DNA of 64,000 nt, from the NCBI RefSeq assembly GCF_963082655.1, contig NC_081552.1, positions 187,314,075 through 187,378,074 on the forward strand. The letters run 5' to 3'. Source of the DNA: Stomoxys calcitrans. Lineage: Eukaryota > Arthropoda > Insecta > Diptera > Muscidae. Numbering within the stretch: position 1 is the stretch's first letter; each line of letters starts with the position of its first letter. A program made the translations under genes and the position numbers. Below, in pieces: positions 30,553 through 41,767 of this stretch. The notes below the pieces were generated by a model. It had not been told where the DNA came from and did no database searches. It was given only the letters and a program-made list of their open reading frames with translations.

Positions 30553-32244
30553 ATTTTTATACCCTCCACCATAAGATGGGGGGTATACTAATTTCGTCAT
30601 TCTGATTGTAACTACTCGAAATATTCGTCTGAGACCCTATAAAGTATATATATTCTTGATCGTCGTGAAATTTTATGTCGATCTAGCCATGTCCGTCCGT
30701 CTGTCCGTCCGTCCGTCTGTCTGTCGAAACCACGCTAACTTCCGAAGGAGTAAAGCTAGCCACTTGAAATTTTGCACAAATAATTCTTATTAGTGTAGGT
30801 CGGTTGGTATTGTAAATGGTCCATATCGGTCCATGTTTTGATATAGCTGCCATATAAACCGATCTGGGGTCTTGACTTCTTGAGCCTCTAGAGTGCGCAA
30901 TTCTTATCCGATTGGGATGCAATTTTGCACGACATATTTTGTTATGATATCCAACAACTGTGCCAAGTATGGTTCAAATCGGTTTATAACCTGATATAGC
31001 TGCCATATAAACCGATCTTGGGTCTTGACTTCTTGAGCCTCTAGAGTGCGCAATTCGTATCCGATTGGAATGAAATTTTGCACGACGTGTTTTGTTACGA
31101 TATCCAACAACTGTGCTTAGTATGGTTCAAATCAGTCCATAACCTTATATAGCTGTCATATAAACCGATCCTGGGTCTTGACTTCTTGAGCCTCTAGAGC
31201 GCGCAATTCCTATCCGATTGGAATGAAATTTTGCACGAAGTGTTTTGTTATTTTATCCAACAACTGTGCCAAGTATAGTTCAAATCGGTTCATAACCTGA
31301 TATAGCTGCCATGTACACCGATCTGGGGTTTTGACTTCTTGAGCCTCCAGAGTGCGCAATTCTTATCCGATTGGAATGAAATTTTGCACGACGTGTTCTG
31401 TTACGATATCCAACAACTGCGCTTAGTATGGTTCAAATCAGTCCATAACCTTATATAGCTGCCATATAAACCGATCCTGGGTCTTGACTTCTTGAGCCTC
31501 TAGAGTGCGCAATTCTTATCCGATTGGAATGAAATTTTGCACAAAGTGTTTTGTTATTTTATCCAACAACTGTGCTAAGTATAGTTCAAATCGGTCCATA
31601 ACCTGATATAGCTGCCATATACACCGATCTGGGGTTTTGACTTCTTGAGCCTCTAGAGTGCACAATTCTTACCCGATTGGAATGAAATTTTGCACGACGT
31701 GTTTTGTTACGATATCCAACAACTGTGCTTAGTATGGTTCAAATCAGTCCATAACCTTATATAGCTGTCATATAAACCGATCTTGGGTCTTGACTTCTTG
31801 AGCCTCTAGAGGGCGCAATTCTTATCCAATTTGAATGAATTTTGGCATGCAGTGTTTTGTTATGATATCCAACAACTGTGCCAAAAATGGTTCAAATCGG
31901 TTCATAACCTGATATAGCTGCCATATAAACCGATCTGGGATCTTGACTTCTTGAGCCTCTAGAGGTCGCAATTATTATCCGATTTGCCTGAAATTTTGTA
32001 CGACGGATTCTCTCATGACCATTAACATACGTGTTTATTTTGGTCTGAATCGGTCCATAGCCCGATACAGCTCCCATATCAATCGATCTCTCTATTTTAC
32101 TTCTTGAACCCACAAAGAGCGCAATTCTTATTCGAATTGGCTGACATTTTATACAGGTCTCCAACATATAATTTAATTGTGGTCCAAACCGGACCATATA
32201 TTGATATCGCTCTAATAGCAGAGCAAATTTTTTCTTATATCCTT
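30553..32244 (-). repeat. Family A element, minus strand, long array
   Basis: It has a complete 3' end and microsatellite. Monomer marks at 30851, 31004, 31157, 31310, 31463, 31616, 31769 and 31922 are all 153 bp apart. Alternate monomers share traits (gatccaacaactgtgctta versus ttttatccaacaactgtgcc), suggesting a two-monomer higher-order unit. It breaks in the 5' block at 32244 before the head. Confidence 0.85.
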
Positions 32245-33095
32245 GCGTTGTTGCGTTAGGTTGCGTTAGGTTGCGTTAGGCCCTTTGACATCAGTCGTCA
32301 ATTTGGCTCAGATCGGTCCAGATTTGGATATAGCTGCCATATAGACCCGTCCTCTGATTTAGGGTCTTAGGCCCATCAAAGCCACATTTATTATCCGATT
32401 TTGCTGAAATTTGAAAAAGTGAGTTGTGTTAGGTTCTTCGACATTCTTCGTAATTTTAGCCCAGATCGGATCATATTTGGATATAGCTGCCATATAGACC
32501 TATTCCTCGATTTAAGGTTTTGGGCCCATAAAAGGCGCATTTATGGTTCGATGTCGCCGAAATTCAGGACAGTGAGTTAAGTTAAGCCCCTCGACATTCC
32601 TTTTCAATTTGGCAGTTTGATCGATCTCTCGGTTTAAGGTTTTGGCCCATAAAAGTCGCAGTGCGATTTCGCCGAAATTTGGGCCAGTGAGTTGTGTTAG
32701 GCTCTTCAAATTTTTTCTGGAACTTGGCCCAAATCGGTCCAGATTTGCGTATAGCTGCCATATAGACCGATACCTCGATTTGAAGTCTTGGCCCCATAAA
32801 AGGTACACTTATAATCCGATTTAACTGAAATATGACACAGTGTCTTATGTTAAGCTTTTCGAGATGCATGTTGTATGTGGTTCAGATCGGTTTACTTTTA
32901 GATATAGCTACTAAAGAGACCAACATTTTGTTATACATTTATATTGAATAATGACTTGCACTTATTAGTATTTGGTCCGAATCAGAACATGTTTCGATAT
33001 AGCTGTTATGGGGCGTAAGGTATGCATTTTTCACCAATTTTGACGAAATGTGGTTTACATATATACCAGAGATTGTGGGTTTTTTACTTGCTATC
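32245..33095 (-). repeat. Family B element, minus strand
   Basis: It starts with a short 10-bp tandem (ttgcgttagg, three and a half copies) and continues with five to six monomers (gctgccatatagacc). It ends near 33095 at a damaged head (gattgtgggttttttacttg for the usual gaggtggtgggtatcc). Confidence 0.7.
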
Positions 33096-33119
33096 GCTCT
33101 ACAGGTAAACTCGTGGCAC

Positions 33120-33470
33120 ATTTTGGCTCACTAACTTTAAAGGTATTTTCAATGTTCAGCCAAATCTGATGATTATGGCGCCCACTAGAGGCTTAGAAAG
33201 TCAAATTGCGAGTTCGGTTTATATGGCCTAGACCTAGACTAATAAGATGTATTTGTGCAAAATTTCATTCGCCTAGGTTTACTCCTTCGAAAGTTAGCGT
33301 GCCTTCGACAGGCAGACGATCGGACATTACTAGATCGGCTTGTCAATACTTGAGTTGTCATAATGATCAAGAATATATATACCTTTTGGGGTCGCAGATC
33401 AATATTTCGAAGTATTACAAACAAATTGATAAAATTTTTGTATCTTTATCCTATGGTATATATATAAGAA
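33120..33470 (+). repeat. Family A-related element, diverged
   Basis: It has one monomer (gcgcccactagaggctta), exit ctaataagatgtatttgtgc, reduced microsatellite (cagacgatcggaca), tatatataccttttggggtc, and a weak end (cctatggtatatatataag). It is the last repeat before the Dpr exon 2. Confidence 0.65.
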
Positions 33471-33643
33471 TTGAGTTAATTCATTATATCCACCTAATAC
33501 TATTGAGCAATTACAAAAATGCTCCCTATTCTACACTATGCTTCAATTGTATTTTATTAGCATTTATGTCACACAACACTTCATAACAAGCAAATTTTTT
33601 TTTCCTATGCGTATATGATTAAATAGTGATTTTCTTTACTTAC

Positions 33644-33846
33644 CGTTTTATTTGCCAAATTTCGTACACGACAGCTCAAGTATGCACTTTTGCCCATTAA
33701 GGCAGTGACATTCCGTGGAGTGGTCGGACCAAAGTATGGTTCTATCCAAGGCGGATGAGTATAGGTCGGCATGGTTGTCTTGGCTATGGTCTCTTCGTAA
33801 ATTTTAAATGCGTTGAAGGGTTCTGTTACATCACCGCTTATTAGGT
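33644..33846 (-). CDS. dpr10-like: Dpr-family Ig receptor, exon 2 (N-terminal half of Ig domain 1)
   Basis: This is a 203-bp exon on the minus strand. The acceptor is tttgtccag (33849-33847) and the donor acg|gtaagt. Exon 1 supplies one base (G) and AC completes an Asp codon. The product reads LISGDVTEPFNAF, a linker with THPPWIEPYFG, then the Ig strand PRNVTALMGKSAYLSCRV with the first disulfide cysteine, and ends RNLANKT. The exon 3 product VSWIRHRD follows directly, as in Dpr proteins. NVT and NKT are potential N-glycosylation sites. This exon defines the ligand-binding first Ig domain. The paralogue (dpr10 versus dpr6) is uncertain. Confidence 0.92.
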
Positions 33847-33938
33847 CTGGACAAAGGAAAAGTCCCGATTAATATCATAGCAAAATCCCCACACTCCTTA
33901 AATAGGTAGAATTTTTTATTTATGAAGCCAACACTTAC
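33847..33938 (-). other. Dpr intron 1 (92 bp)
   Basis: It runs from gtaagt (33938 downward) to ttgtccag, phase 1. Its short size contrasts with the 27.5-kb intron 2. Confidence 0.85.
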
Positions 33939-34008
33939 CACTCAGGACAATTATCAGCAGAAAAATCATTTCGCCCAAACTTTGTATCAGTCTTTTGGTA
34001 TCCTTCAT
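33939..34008 (-). CDS. dpr10-like: Dpr-family Ig receptor, exon 1 (start and signal peptide)
   Basis: There are 23 codons plus one base. The ATG at 34008-34006 opens MKDTKRLIQSLGEMIFLLII and continues VLS before the donor ctgagtg|gtaagt. The basic start followed by a hydrophobic run fits a signal peptide for a secreted or membrane-anchored Ig protein. The alternative internal Met lies in the same signal. Frame and phase fit exon 2. Confidence 0.85.
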
Positions 34009-34289
34009 AGCGCCTCTCTTTGCCTTAAATTTTGTTTATTTTAAAACCTGCTATGGCAGCATCAGCGTACGGGTATTAAAGCAAAAAGTACATTTGGTTT
34101 TTCGGTGATCCCACGGAGACCGACATTGTGATACAGTTGTGAGGATATGACCTCCATATTATCGACTGTTGGGTTAAAAGTTTCTTTCTCTTTTTCGCAT
34201 GACTCGTTGGCAACACACCAGCAAGGGGGTTTTAACGCAGACCGCCAAAAATTCTTCTTCTTATAGAGTGAAGCTGGCACTATTGTTGA
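34009..34289 (-). other. Candidate 5' UTR exon of the Dpr gene
   Basis: Immediately upstream of the ATG lies non-repetitive sequence reaching back to a plausible acceptor (tttcatttgcag, ending at 34290). A 146-codon open frame overlaps it (34502-34062) but is out of frame with the ATG and shows no recognisable domain, so I treat it as chance. The boundary is a prediction only. Confidence 0.4.
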
Positions 34290-34729
34290 ACTGCAAATGA
34301 AAAATAAGGGGAAAACGAGAAATGAGGTTAAGTTCATAATTTTCACTAAATGTGGAAAAAAATCAAGGCGTTTAGGGGACACCTGACTCATTACCGGTAA
34401 TGCGTGCAGTTGCGAAGTAGCTAAATGCCTTGAAATTTCAAAACATTGCATACAGCGTAAAATACTTCTATGTTTATGAACTGGAAACGGCATATTCAAC
34501 AATCTCTATCTAGGCATAGAAATTCGCAAAACAAAAAGACAATAACTTTCTCTACGACTTCAACAAGCCTAAAATAGTTATGACCTACGGATTCAACCAG
34601 GTGAATCTAAATGTGCTCAGAAGCGGTGAGTTGCACTGAAAAAAAGTTGCCCAAAAATTTAAAATTTTTCCGTACTCCTAAGATTTTAGCAATGAAACCG
34701 AGCCAAAGAACCAAAACGTTAAAATCAAA
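34290..34729. other. Non-repetitive upstream or intronic sequence
   Basis: This is AT-rich sequence with no repeat partner in the window and no recognised gene. It could be the first (non-coding) intron or the promoter-proximal region of the Dpr gene. No clear TATA/Inr combination can be argued. Confidence 0.4.
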
Positions 34730-34797
34730 ATTGCAAATGCAAATTTTGCCCATGAACACTCCAATAAGAAACAGGGGCAAACAGTCCGATTCAAAAC
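34730..34797 (-). mobile_element. SINE 3' end fragment
   Basis: gcaaatgcaaattttgccca, gaacactcc and aacaggggcaaacagtccga reproduce, on the minus strand, the last approximately 65 bp of the SINE seen at 52920-52984. The tRNA-like head is absent. Confidence 0.7.
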
Positions 34798-35182
34798 TTT
34801 GGATACCCACTATCTCACATATATATGTAAAACAACTTTCGTCAAAATCCGGTGAAAATTGCATACCTTATGTCCCATAGCAGTTATATCGATATATGTT
34901 CCGATTTGGACCAAATACTAATAAGAATAGTAGCTATATCTAAAAAGAAACCGATCTGAACCATATACAACATGATTGTCGAAAAGCCTAACATAAGTCA
35001 ATGTGTCATGTTTCAGTTAAATCGGATTATAAATGCACCTTTTTTAGCGCCAAGACTTCAAATCGAGATATCGATCTATATGGCAGCTATATGCAAATCT
35101 TGATCGATCTAAACAAAATTGCAGAAATATCTGAAGTGGAGTAACTTAACACTCAGTCCAAAATTTCGCCAACTTCAGACAA
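34798..35182 (+). repeat. Family B element, head damaged
   Basis: It opens at aactttggatacccactatc, so the palindromic head is replaced by the SINE end. Monomers of B type (gaccaaatactaataag, cgatctgaaccatatacaac) follow until the A head at 35183. Confidence 0.7.
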
Positions 35183-35745
35183 AACAAGTAAAAGCGTGCT
35201 AAGTTCGGCCGGGCCGAATCTTATATACCCTCCACCATGGATCGCATTTGTCGAGTTCTTCTCCCGGCATCTCTTCTTAGGCAAAACAGGATATAAGAAA
35301 AGATTTCCTCTGCTATTAGAGCGATATCAAGATATGGTCCGGTTTGGACCACAATTAAATCATATATTGGAGACCTGTGTAAAATGTCAACCAATTCGAA
35401 TAAGAATTGCGCACTTTGTGGGCTCAAGAAGTAAAATAGAGAGATCGATTTATATGGGAGCTGTATCGGGCTATAGACCCATTCAGACCATAATAAACAC
35501 GTATGTTGATGATCATGAGGGAATCCGTCGTACAAAATTTAAGGCAAATCGGATAATAATTGCGACCTTTAGAGGCTCAAGAAGTCAAGTCCCCAGATCT
35601 GTTTATATGACAGCTTTATCAGGTTATGGACCGATTTGAACCATACTTGATACACTTGTTGAATGCCGTAACAAAACACGTTGTGCCAAAATTCATTCAA
35701 ATCGGATAAGAATTGCGCCCTCTAGAGGCTCAAGAAGTCACACCC
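35183..35745 (+). repeat. Family A element, 5' part only
   Basis: It has a complete head and 5' block, with two to three monomers. It stops at tcaagaagtcacaccc without exit, microsatellite or 3' end. Confidence 0.8.
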
Positions 35746-36480
35746 ATATATCATGTTACACTCTATACAAATAGAGACATTGAGCTGAATCTTTGCACAG
35801 ATTCTTTAGGTTCGAAGATGGACTATAGCGGACTATATCTAGATATAGGCCCCATATAGACCGATCTGCTGATTTGAGATATTAGGTCCATTAAACCACA
35901 TTAAACCACACCATTATTCGATTTCGTTGAAATTTGGTAAAGTGAGTCGTGTAGGGTTACTTGACATCCTTATTCAGACGGTCCAGATTTAGATATACAT
36001 AGCTGCCATATAAGTCGAACTTTCGATTTAGGGTCCTGGGCCTATAAAGACAAATTTATGGTCCGATTTCGCTGAAATTTGGGGCAGTAGATTATGTTAA
36101 GCCTCTCGATATGATTGTTTAATTTGACTCAAATCGGATAATATTTGGATATGTTGTAATATGGACCGATCTCACGATTTAAGATCTTGGGCCCATTAAA
36201 GCCACATTTATTATCCGATTTCGCAAAAACTTGGTTTGCGTTGGGCTCCTGAATATCGCTGTTCAATACGGCAAAGTTCGGTCCAGATTTGGATATAGGT
36301 GCCATTTATACCAATTTAATGTCCTGGGCAAACCAATGATGACATTTTTATCCGATTTTGCTGCAATTTAGCAAAATGAATTGCGCTAGGTCCCTCAACA
36401 TTTGTACCGAGCACAGTTAGATCGGTCTATTTTTCAATATTACTGCCATATGGACCGATCTCTCGGTTTAAGAAACCTCA
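35746..36480 (-). repeat. Family B element, minus strand, diverged
   Basis: It contains gagacattgagctgaatctt, gatataggccccatatagac and several monomers (gctgccatataagtcg, gatctcacgatttaagatc). Neither terminus is intact. Confidence 0.65.
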
Positions 36481-37076
36481 AACTCTTACACAAGTCATAG
36501 TTTCAGCGAAATCGGGCAACAAATCCGCTTTTTATTCGATTAAGACACTTAATCGGCAGATCGGTCTATATAGCAGCTATATCTGAGTAAAGACCGATCT
36601 GAACCATATTTGAGTTGTATATCGGGAGGCTTTAATCAACTCACCAATTCATATTTAAGCGAAATTGAAATCGGTCTATATGGCAGTTATACTTAAATAT
36701 GGTCCGATATGGTCCATGTTTGGTTTGAATATTGGAGCCCCTAGTACAACTTCCTGTTTCAAATTTCAGCGAAATCCTACGAAAATTGCGGCTTTTACGG
36801 GCTTAAAACCTTAAATAGGCACATCGGTTAATATGGCAGCTATTTGTATATGATCCGATATACACCATATTCGGGTCGAATGTCGTAGCCCTTACTACAA
36901 CTTACTGTTGCAATTTACAGCGAAGTCGAACAATGCGGCTTTTAAGGGCTTAAGACCCTTAATCGTTCTATATGAGAGCTATATCCAAATATGATCCGAT
37001 TTGGCCCATTTAAGAACTTAACCTGCGTATAACAGTGATACGAGTCTGTAAAAATTTTCAACTCAACATCATAATT
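36481..37076 (+). repeat. Family C element, diverged
   Basis: Monomers carry gcagatcggtctatatagca, tatggtccgatatggtccat and ttatatgagagctatatcc-like phrases. The 3' block is missing, and the next A end begins at 37077. Confidence 0.6.
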
Positions 37077-38062
37077 TTTATACCCTCCACCATAAGATCG
37101 GGGGTGTACTAATTTCGTCATTCTGATTGTAACTACTCGAAATATTCGTCTGAGACCCCATAAAGTATATATATTCTTGATCGTCGTGAAATTTTATGTC
37201 GATCTAGCCATGTCCGTCCGTCTGTCTGTCTGTCGAAAGCACGCTAACTTCCGAAGAAGTAAAGCTAGCCACTTGAAATTTTGCACAAATACTTCCTATA
37301 AGTGGAGGTCGGTTGGTATTGTAAATGGGCCATATCTGTTCATGTTTTGATATAGCTGCCATATAAACCGATCTTGGGTCTTGACTTCTTGAGCCTCTAG
37401 AGTGCGCATTTCTTATCCGATCGGAATGAAATTTTGCACGACGTGTTTTGTTATGATATCCAACAACTGTGCCAAGTATTGTTCAAATCGGTCCATAACC
37501 TGATATAGCTGCCATATAAACCGATCTGGGGTCTTGACTTCTTGAGCCTCTAGAGTGCGCATTTCTTATCCGATCGGAATGAAATTTTGCACGACGTGTT
37601 TTGTTATTATATCCAACAACTGTGCCAAGTATTGTTCAAATCGGTCCATAACCTGATATAGCTGCCATATCAACCGACCTTGGGTCTTGACTTCTTGTGC
37701 CTCTAGAGTGCGCATTTCTTATCCGATTGGAATGTAATTTTGCACGACGTGTTTTGTTATGATATCCAACAACTGTGCAAAGTATGGTCCATACTGATAT
37801 AGCTGCCATATAAACCGATCTGGGATCTTGATATCTTGAGCCTCTAGAGGTCGCAATTATTATCCGATTTGCCTGAAATTATGTACTACGGATCCTCTCA
37901 TGACCATCAACATACGTGTTTATTATGATCTGAATCGGTCTATAGCCCGATACAGCTCCCATATAAATCGATCTCTCTATTTTACTTCTTGAGCCCCCAA
38001 AGGGCGCAATTCTTATTCGAATTGGCTGACATTTTACACAGGTCTCCAACATGTAATAATAT
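37077..38062 (-). repeat. Family A element, minus strand, main part (interrupted)
   Basis: The 3' end is at 37080, followed by a short microsatellite, four monomers and most of the 5' block up to ggtctccaacatgtaataat. Its head resumes at 39566-39731 beyond an inserted plus-strand A element. The bases between aacatgtaat and aatagcagagc are missing compared with other copies. Confidence 0.8.
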
Positions 38063-39545
38063 AACAAGTAAAAGCGTGCTAAGTTCGGCCGGGCCGAATC
38101 TTATATACCCTCCACCATGGATCGCATTTGTCGAGTTCTTTTCCCGGCATCTCTTCTTAGGCAAAAAAGGATATAAGAAAAGAGTTGCTCTGCTATTAAA
38201 ACGATATCAAGATATGGTCCGGTTCGGACCACAATTAAATTATATGTTGGAGACCTGTGTAAAATGTCAGCCAATTCGAATAAGAATTGCGCCCTTTGTG
38301 GGCTCAAGAAGTAAAATAGAGAGATTGATTTATATGGGATCTGTATCGGGCTATAGACCGATTCAGACCATAATAAACACGTTTGTTGATGGTCATGAGA
38401 GGATCCGTCGTACAAAATTTCAGGCAAATCGGATAATAATTGCGCCCTCTAGGGGTCAAGAAGTCAAGATCCCAGATCGATTTATATGGCAGCTATATCA
38501 GGTTATGAACCGATTTGAACCTTATTTGACACAGTTGTTGAAAGTAAAAATAAAATACGTCATTCAAAATTTCAGCTAAATCGGATAGGAATTGCGCCCT
38601 CTAAAAGCTCAAGAAGTCAAATCCCCAGATCTGTTTATATGACAGCTCTATCAGGTTATTGACCGATTTCAACCGTACTTGGCACAGTTGTTGGATATCA
38701 TAACAAAACACGTCGTGCGAAATTTCATTCCATTCGGATAAGAATTGCGCCCTCTAGAGGCTCAAGAAGTCAAGACCCTGATCGGTTTATATGGCAGCTA
38801 TATCAGGTTATGGGCCGATTTGAAACTTACTTGGCACAGTTGTTGGGTATCATAACAAAACACGTCGTGCGAAATTCCATTCCATTCGGATAAGAATTGC
38901 GCCCTCTAGAGGCTCAAGAAGTCAAGACCCAAGATCGGTTTATATGGCAGCTATATCAGGTTATGGGCCGATTTGAACCATACTTAGCACAGTTGTTGGA
39001 TATATTAGCAAAACACGTCGTGCAAAATTTCATTTCAATCGGATAAGAATTGCGCACTCCAGAGGCTCAAGAAGTCAAGACCCAAGATCGGTTTATATGG
39101 CAGCTATATCAGGTTATGAACCGATTTGAACCATACTTGGCGCAGTTGTTGGATATCATAACAAAACACGTCGCGCACAATTTCATTCCAATCGGATAAG
39201 AATTGCGCACTCTAGACGCTCAAGAAGTCAAGACCCAGGATCGGTTTATATGGCAGCTATATCAAAACATCTACCGATATGGCCCATTTACAATACCAAC
39301 CGACCTACACTAATAAGAAGTTTTTGTGCAAAATTTCAAGCGGCTAGCTTTACTCCTTCGGAAGTTAGCGTGCTTTCGACAGACAGACGGACGGACAGAC
39401 GGACGGACATGGCTAGATCGACATAAAATGTCACGACGATCAAGAATATATATACTTTATGGGGTCTCAGACGAATATTTCGAGTAGTTACAAACAGAAT
39501 GACGAAATTAGTATACCCCCCAACTTATGGTGGAGGGTATAAAAA
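38063..39545 (+). repeat. Family A element inserted in another A element
   Basis: It is complete from aacaagtaaaagcgtgctaa to atggtggagggtata, with six monomers and microsatellite cagacagacggacggacaga. A segment of about 30 bp (acaggtctccaacatgtaat and following) is present on both sides (about 38036-38062 and 39573-39600). Confidence 0.82.
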
Positions 39546-39565
39546 CAGAGATATTGAGCTGAAAT

Positions 39566-39731
39566 TTTGCACAGGTCTCCAACATGTAATAATATAATAA
39601 TAGCAGAGCAAATCTTTTCTTATATCATTTTTTGCCTTAGAAGATATGCTGGGAGAAGAACTCGGCAAATGCGATCCATGGTGGAGGGTATGTAAGATTC
39701 GGCCCGGCCGAACTTAGCACGCTTTTACTTG
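39566..39731 (-). repeat. Family A head, continuation of the 37077 element
   Basis: On the minus strand: aacaagtaaaagcgtgctaa, the palindromic ttcggccgggccgaa, ccctccaccatggatcgcat. It then runs back through tgctctgctatt to the duplicated segment. Confidence 0.78.
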
Positions 39732-40224
39732 TTTAAAACTCACCTTTAGCGGAAAGATGCAATTAAAGAGTTTTGAGCAAAGTACGTATATTGACTCCCC
39801 ATCACTTTGATGCCACAAAGTGAAGAAAATTTTATTTTATCACACTTGCGTCTATGATGCCAAGCATAGAATTCACATCATTTTGCAAATATTTTCGATA
39901 ACATACAATTTTGGCACAGCGTTGAGCACACAATTTGGCTGCACTTCCGTTCAAATATCGTCGTTATATTGCAATGATTGCTGTTTCCATTCGCCATTCG
40001 CCTTTCCGTTCTGCACTACGATGAGAGTTGCTTGCCATAGTAAAATTGGAATTGTGAATGATTGCAAATACAGTTAAAATGTGATTTGAGCTCCCATGAA
40101 AGGAAAACCATTTGCGAATAGCATTTATTCGCTCATTTTCCATATCCTGCTTCTTTAATCCATATTTAACGATTGGGTGTTTATGAAATGCACATTTAAT
40201 GCGAAGGTTTTGAAAGTAACGTTA
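39732..40224. other. Non-repetitive AT-rich stretch
   Basis: There is no repeat partner in the window. The 85-codon plus frame (39820-40077) has no recognisable domain. A minus-strand splice-donor-like gctaaag|gtgagt at about 39745 could mark a non-coding exon but nothing confirms it. Confidence 0.4.
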
Positions 40225-40712
40225 ACAAGTAAAACGTGCTAAGTTCGGCCGGGCCGAATCTTGGGTATCCACCAAAATGGATTTTGCTAAAATATGGGAG
40301 CTATATCTGGTTATAGACCGATTTGGTACAGCTGTTGAGAGTCATAACGGAACACCATAAGCAAAATTTCAGCCGAAAATTGCGGCTTTCAGGGGCTCAA
40401 GAAGTCAAATCGGGAGATCGGTTTACATGGGAGCTATATCCAAATCTGAACCGATATGGCCTATTTGCAATCCCCGCCGACTTACATCAATATTAGGTAT
40501 CTGTGAAAAATTTCATGAGGATAGCTTAAAGCATTCAACTGCTATCGTGATTTTCACAGACGGACGGATGGACGGACATGGCTCGTTGCACTCAGAATGC
40601 CGAGACGATCAAGAATATATATACTTTATGGGGTCTTACATCAATATTTCGAGTTGTTCCAAACGCCATGACTAGGTTAGTATACCCCATCCAATAGTGG
40701 TGGGTATAAAAA
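40225..40712 (+). repeat. Family F element, complete
   Basis: The head is ctaagttcggccgggccgaa with ggtatccaccaaaatggatt. Two monomers follow, then microsatellite cagacggacggatggacgga, tatatatactttatggggtc and the end atagtggtgggtataaaa. Confidence 0.78.
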
Positions 40713-41177
40713 CTATAATTTAAACTAAAGGTTAAAGGCTAAAGGTGTTTTATACATTTGCTACAAAATGTTTGAAAGTTCTTTAATCAGGTCCGAAATT
40801 TAGAATACTGAAATATATACATTTTTGCCAGCTGCTGTTGAATATTTATATTGTCATTCCGTTTGAATTTTCTCCGGGTTTTAACGAAATGCTGTTCTTA
40901 AATATGAAGTGGTGGGTATTAAGATCGGCGAGACCGATATAATTTTTTTATACCCACCACCTGACAAAGGGTCCGAAGACCATAAACGCTTTATTTATTA
41001 CATTTCGCATCTAACGTAAATGTGGTTCAGATCGGACTATATTTAGATATAGCTGTCATAAAGACCGATCTCCCGATAAAGGGTCTGAAAACCATAACAG
41101 CTTTATTTGTTACCCGATTTCGTGGAAACTAGCAACAGTGGGTTATTTTAAGCCTTCCAATATCTGAATTTACTATG
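40713..41177 (-). repeat. Unclassified AT-rich stretch, then family C minus-strand fragment
   Basis: 40713-40947 is low in repeats, with a damaged terminus (gaagtggtgggtattaagat). From 40948 family C is read on the minus strand (atacccaccacctgac, gctgtcataaagaccgatct) until a TA occupied by the MITE. Confidence 0.6.
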
Positions 41178-41179
41178 TA

Positions 41180-41767
41180 AAGGGTGATTTTTTTGAGGTT
41201 AGGATTTTCATGCATTAGTATTTGACAGATCACGTGGGATTTCAGACATGGTGTCAAAGAGAAAGATGCTCAGTATGCTTTGACATTTCATCATGAATAG
41301 ACTTACTAACGAGCAACGCTTGCAAATCATTGAATTTTATTACCAAAATCAGTGTTCGGTTCGAAATGTGTTCATTCACCGTAACGTTGCGTCCAACAGC
41401 ATCTTTGAAAAAATACGGTCCAATGATTCCACCAGCGTACAAACCACACCAAACAGTGCATTTTTCGGGATGCATGGGCAGTTCTTGAACGGCTTCTGGT
41501 TGCTCTTCACTCCAAATGCGGCAATTTTGCTTATTTACGTAGCTATTCAACCAGAAGTGAGCCTCATCGCTGAACAAAATTTGCCGATAAAAAAGCGGAT
41601 TTTCTGCCAACTTTTCTAGGGCCCATTCACTGAAAATGATTTGCAAGCGTTGCTCGTTAGTAAGTCTATTCATGATGAAATGTCAAAGCATACTGAGCAT
41701 CTTTCTCTTTGACACCATGTCTGAAATCCCACGTGATCTGTCAAATACTAATGCATGAAAATCCTAA
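41180..41767 (-). mobile_element. Foldback Tc1/mariner-type MITE (copy 2, different deletion)
   Basis: It has the same family as 6718-7324 but is transposase-minus and has another internal breakpoint. MNRLTNEQRLQII is followed directly by FSEWALEKLAENPLFYRQ and then ILFSDEAHFW. So about 26 more residues before the second catalytic Asp survive. The C-terminus is again replaced after NVTVN by the inverted 5' end. The left end is intact after TA (41178-41179). The right end lacks its last approximately 25 bp (aaaatccta, then unrelated). Confidence 0.85.

Larger units (their letters stand above)
6125..33643 (-). other. Dpr intron 2, about 27.5 kb, repeat-filled
   Basis: The intron runs from donor cg|gtaagt (33643 downward) to acceptor ttttaag (6125) and splits one Ig domain between its two cysteines. 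It is phase 0: ACG closes a Thr codon and GTT opens a Val codon. It contains the 7-kb tandem duplication, several family A arrays, a foldback MITE and Helitron-like elements. Only short stretches, such as 6125-6357 and 9691-10090, look non-repetitive. Confidence 0.88.

Noticed and set aside
32246..32282. TTAGG-containing tandem (ttgcgttagg) as an interstitial insect telomere repeat
   Set aside because: The unit is 10 bp, not TTAGG, has under four copies, and equals a normal phrase of family B on the minus strand (gagttgcgttaggcccttc). Diptera lack TTAGG telomeres.
34062..34502. 146-codon minus-strand frame upstream of Dpr exon 1
   Set aside because: It overlaps the candidate 5' UTR, contains a good internal splice acceptor, is out of frame with the Dpr start and has no recognisable domain. 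It is best explained as chance.
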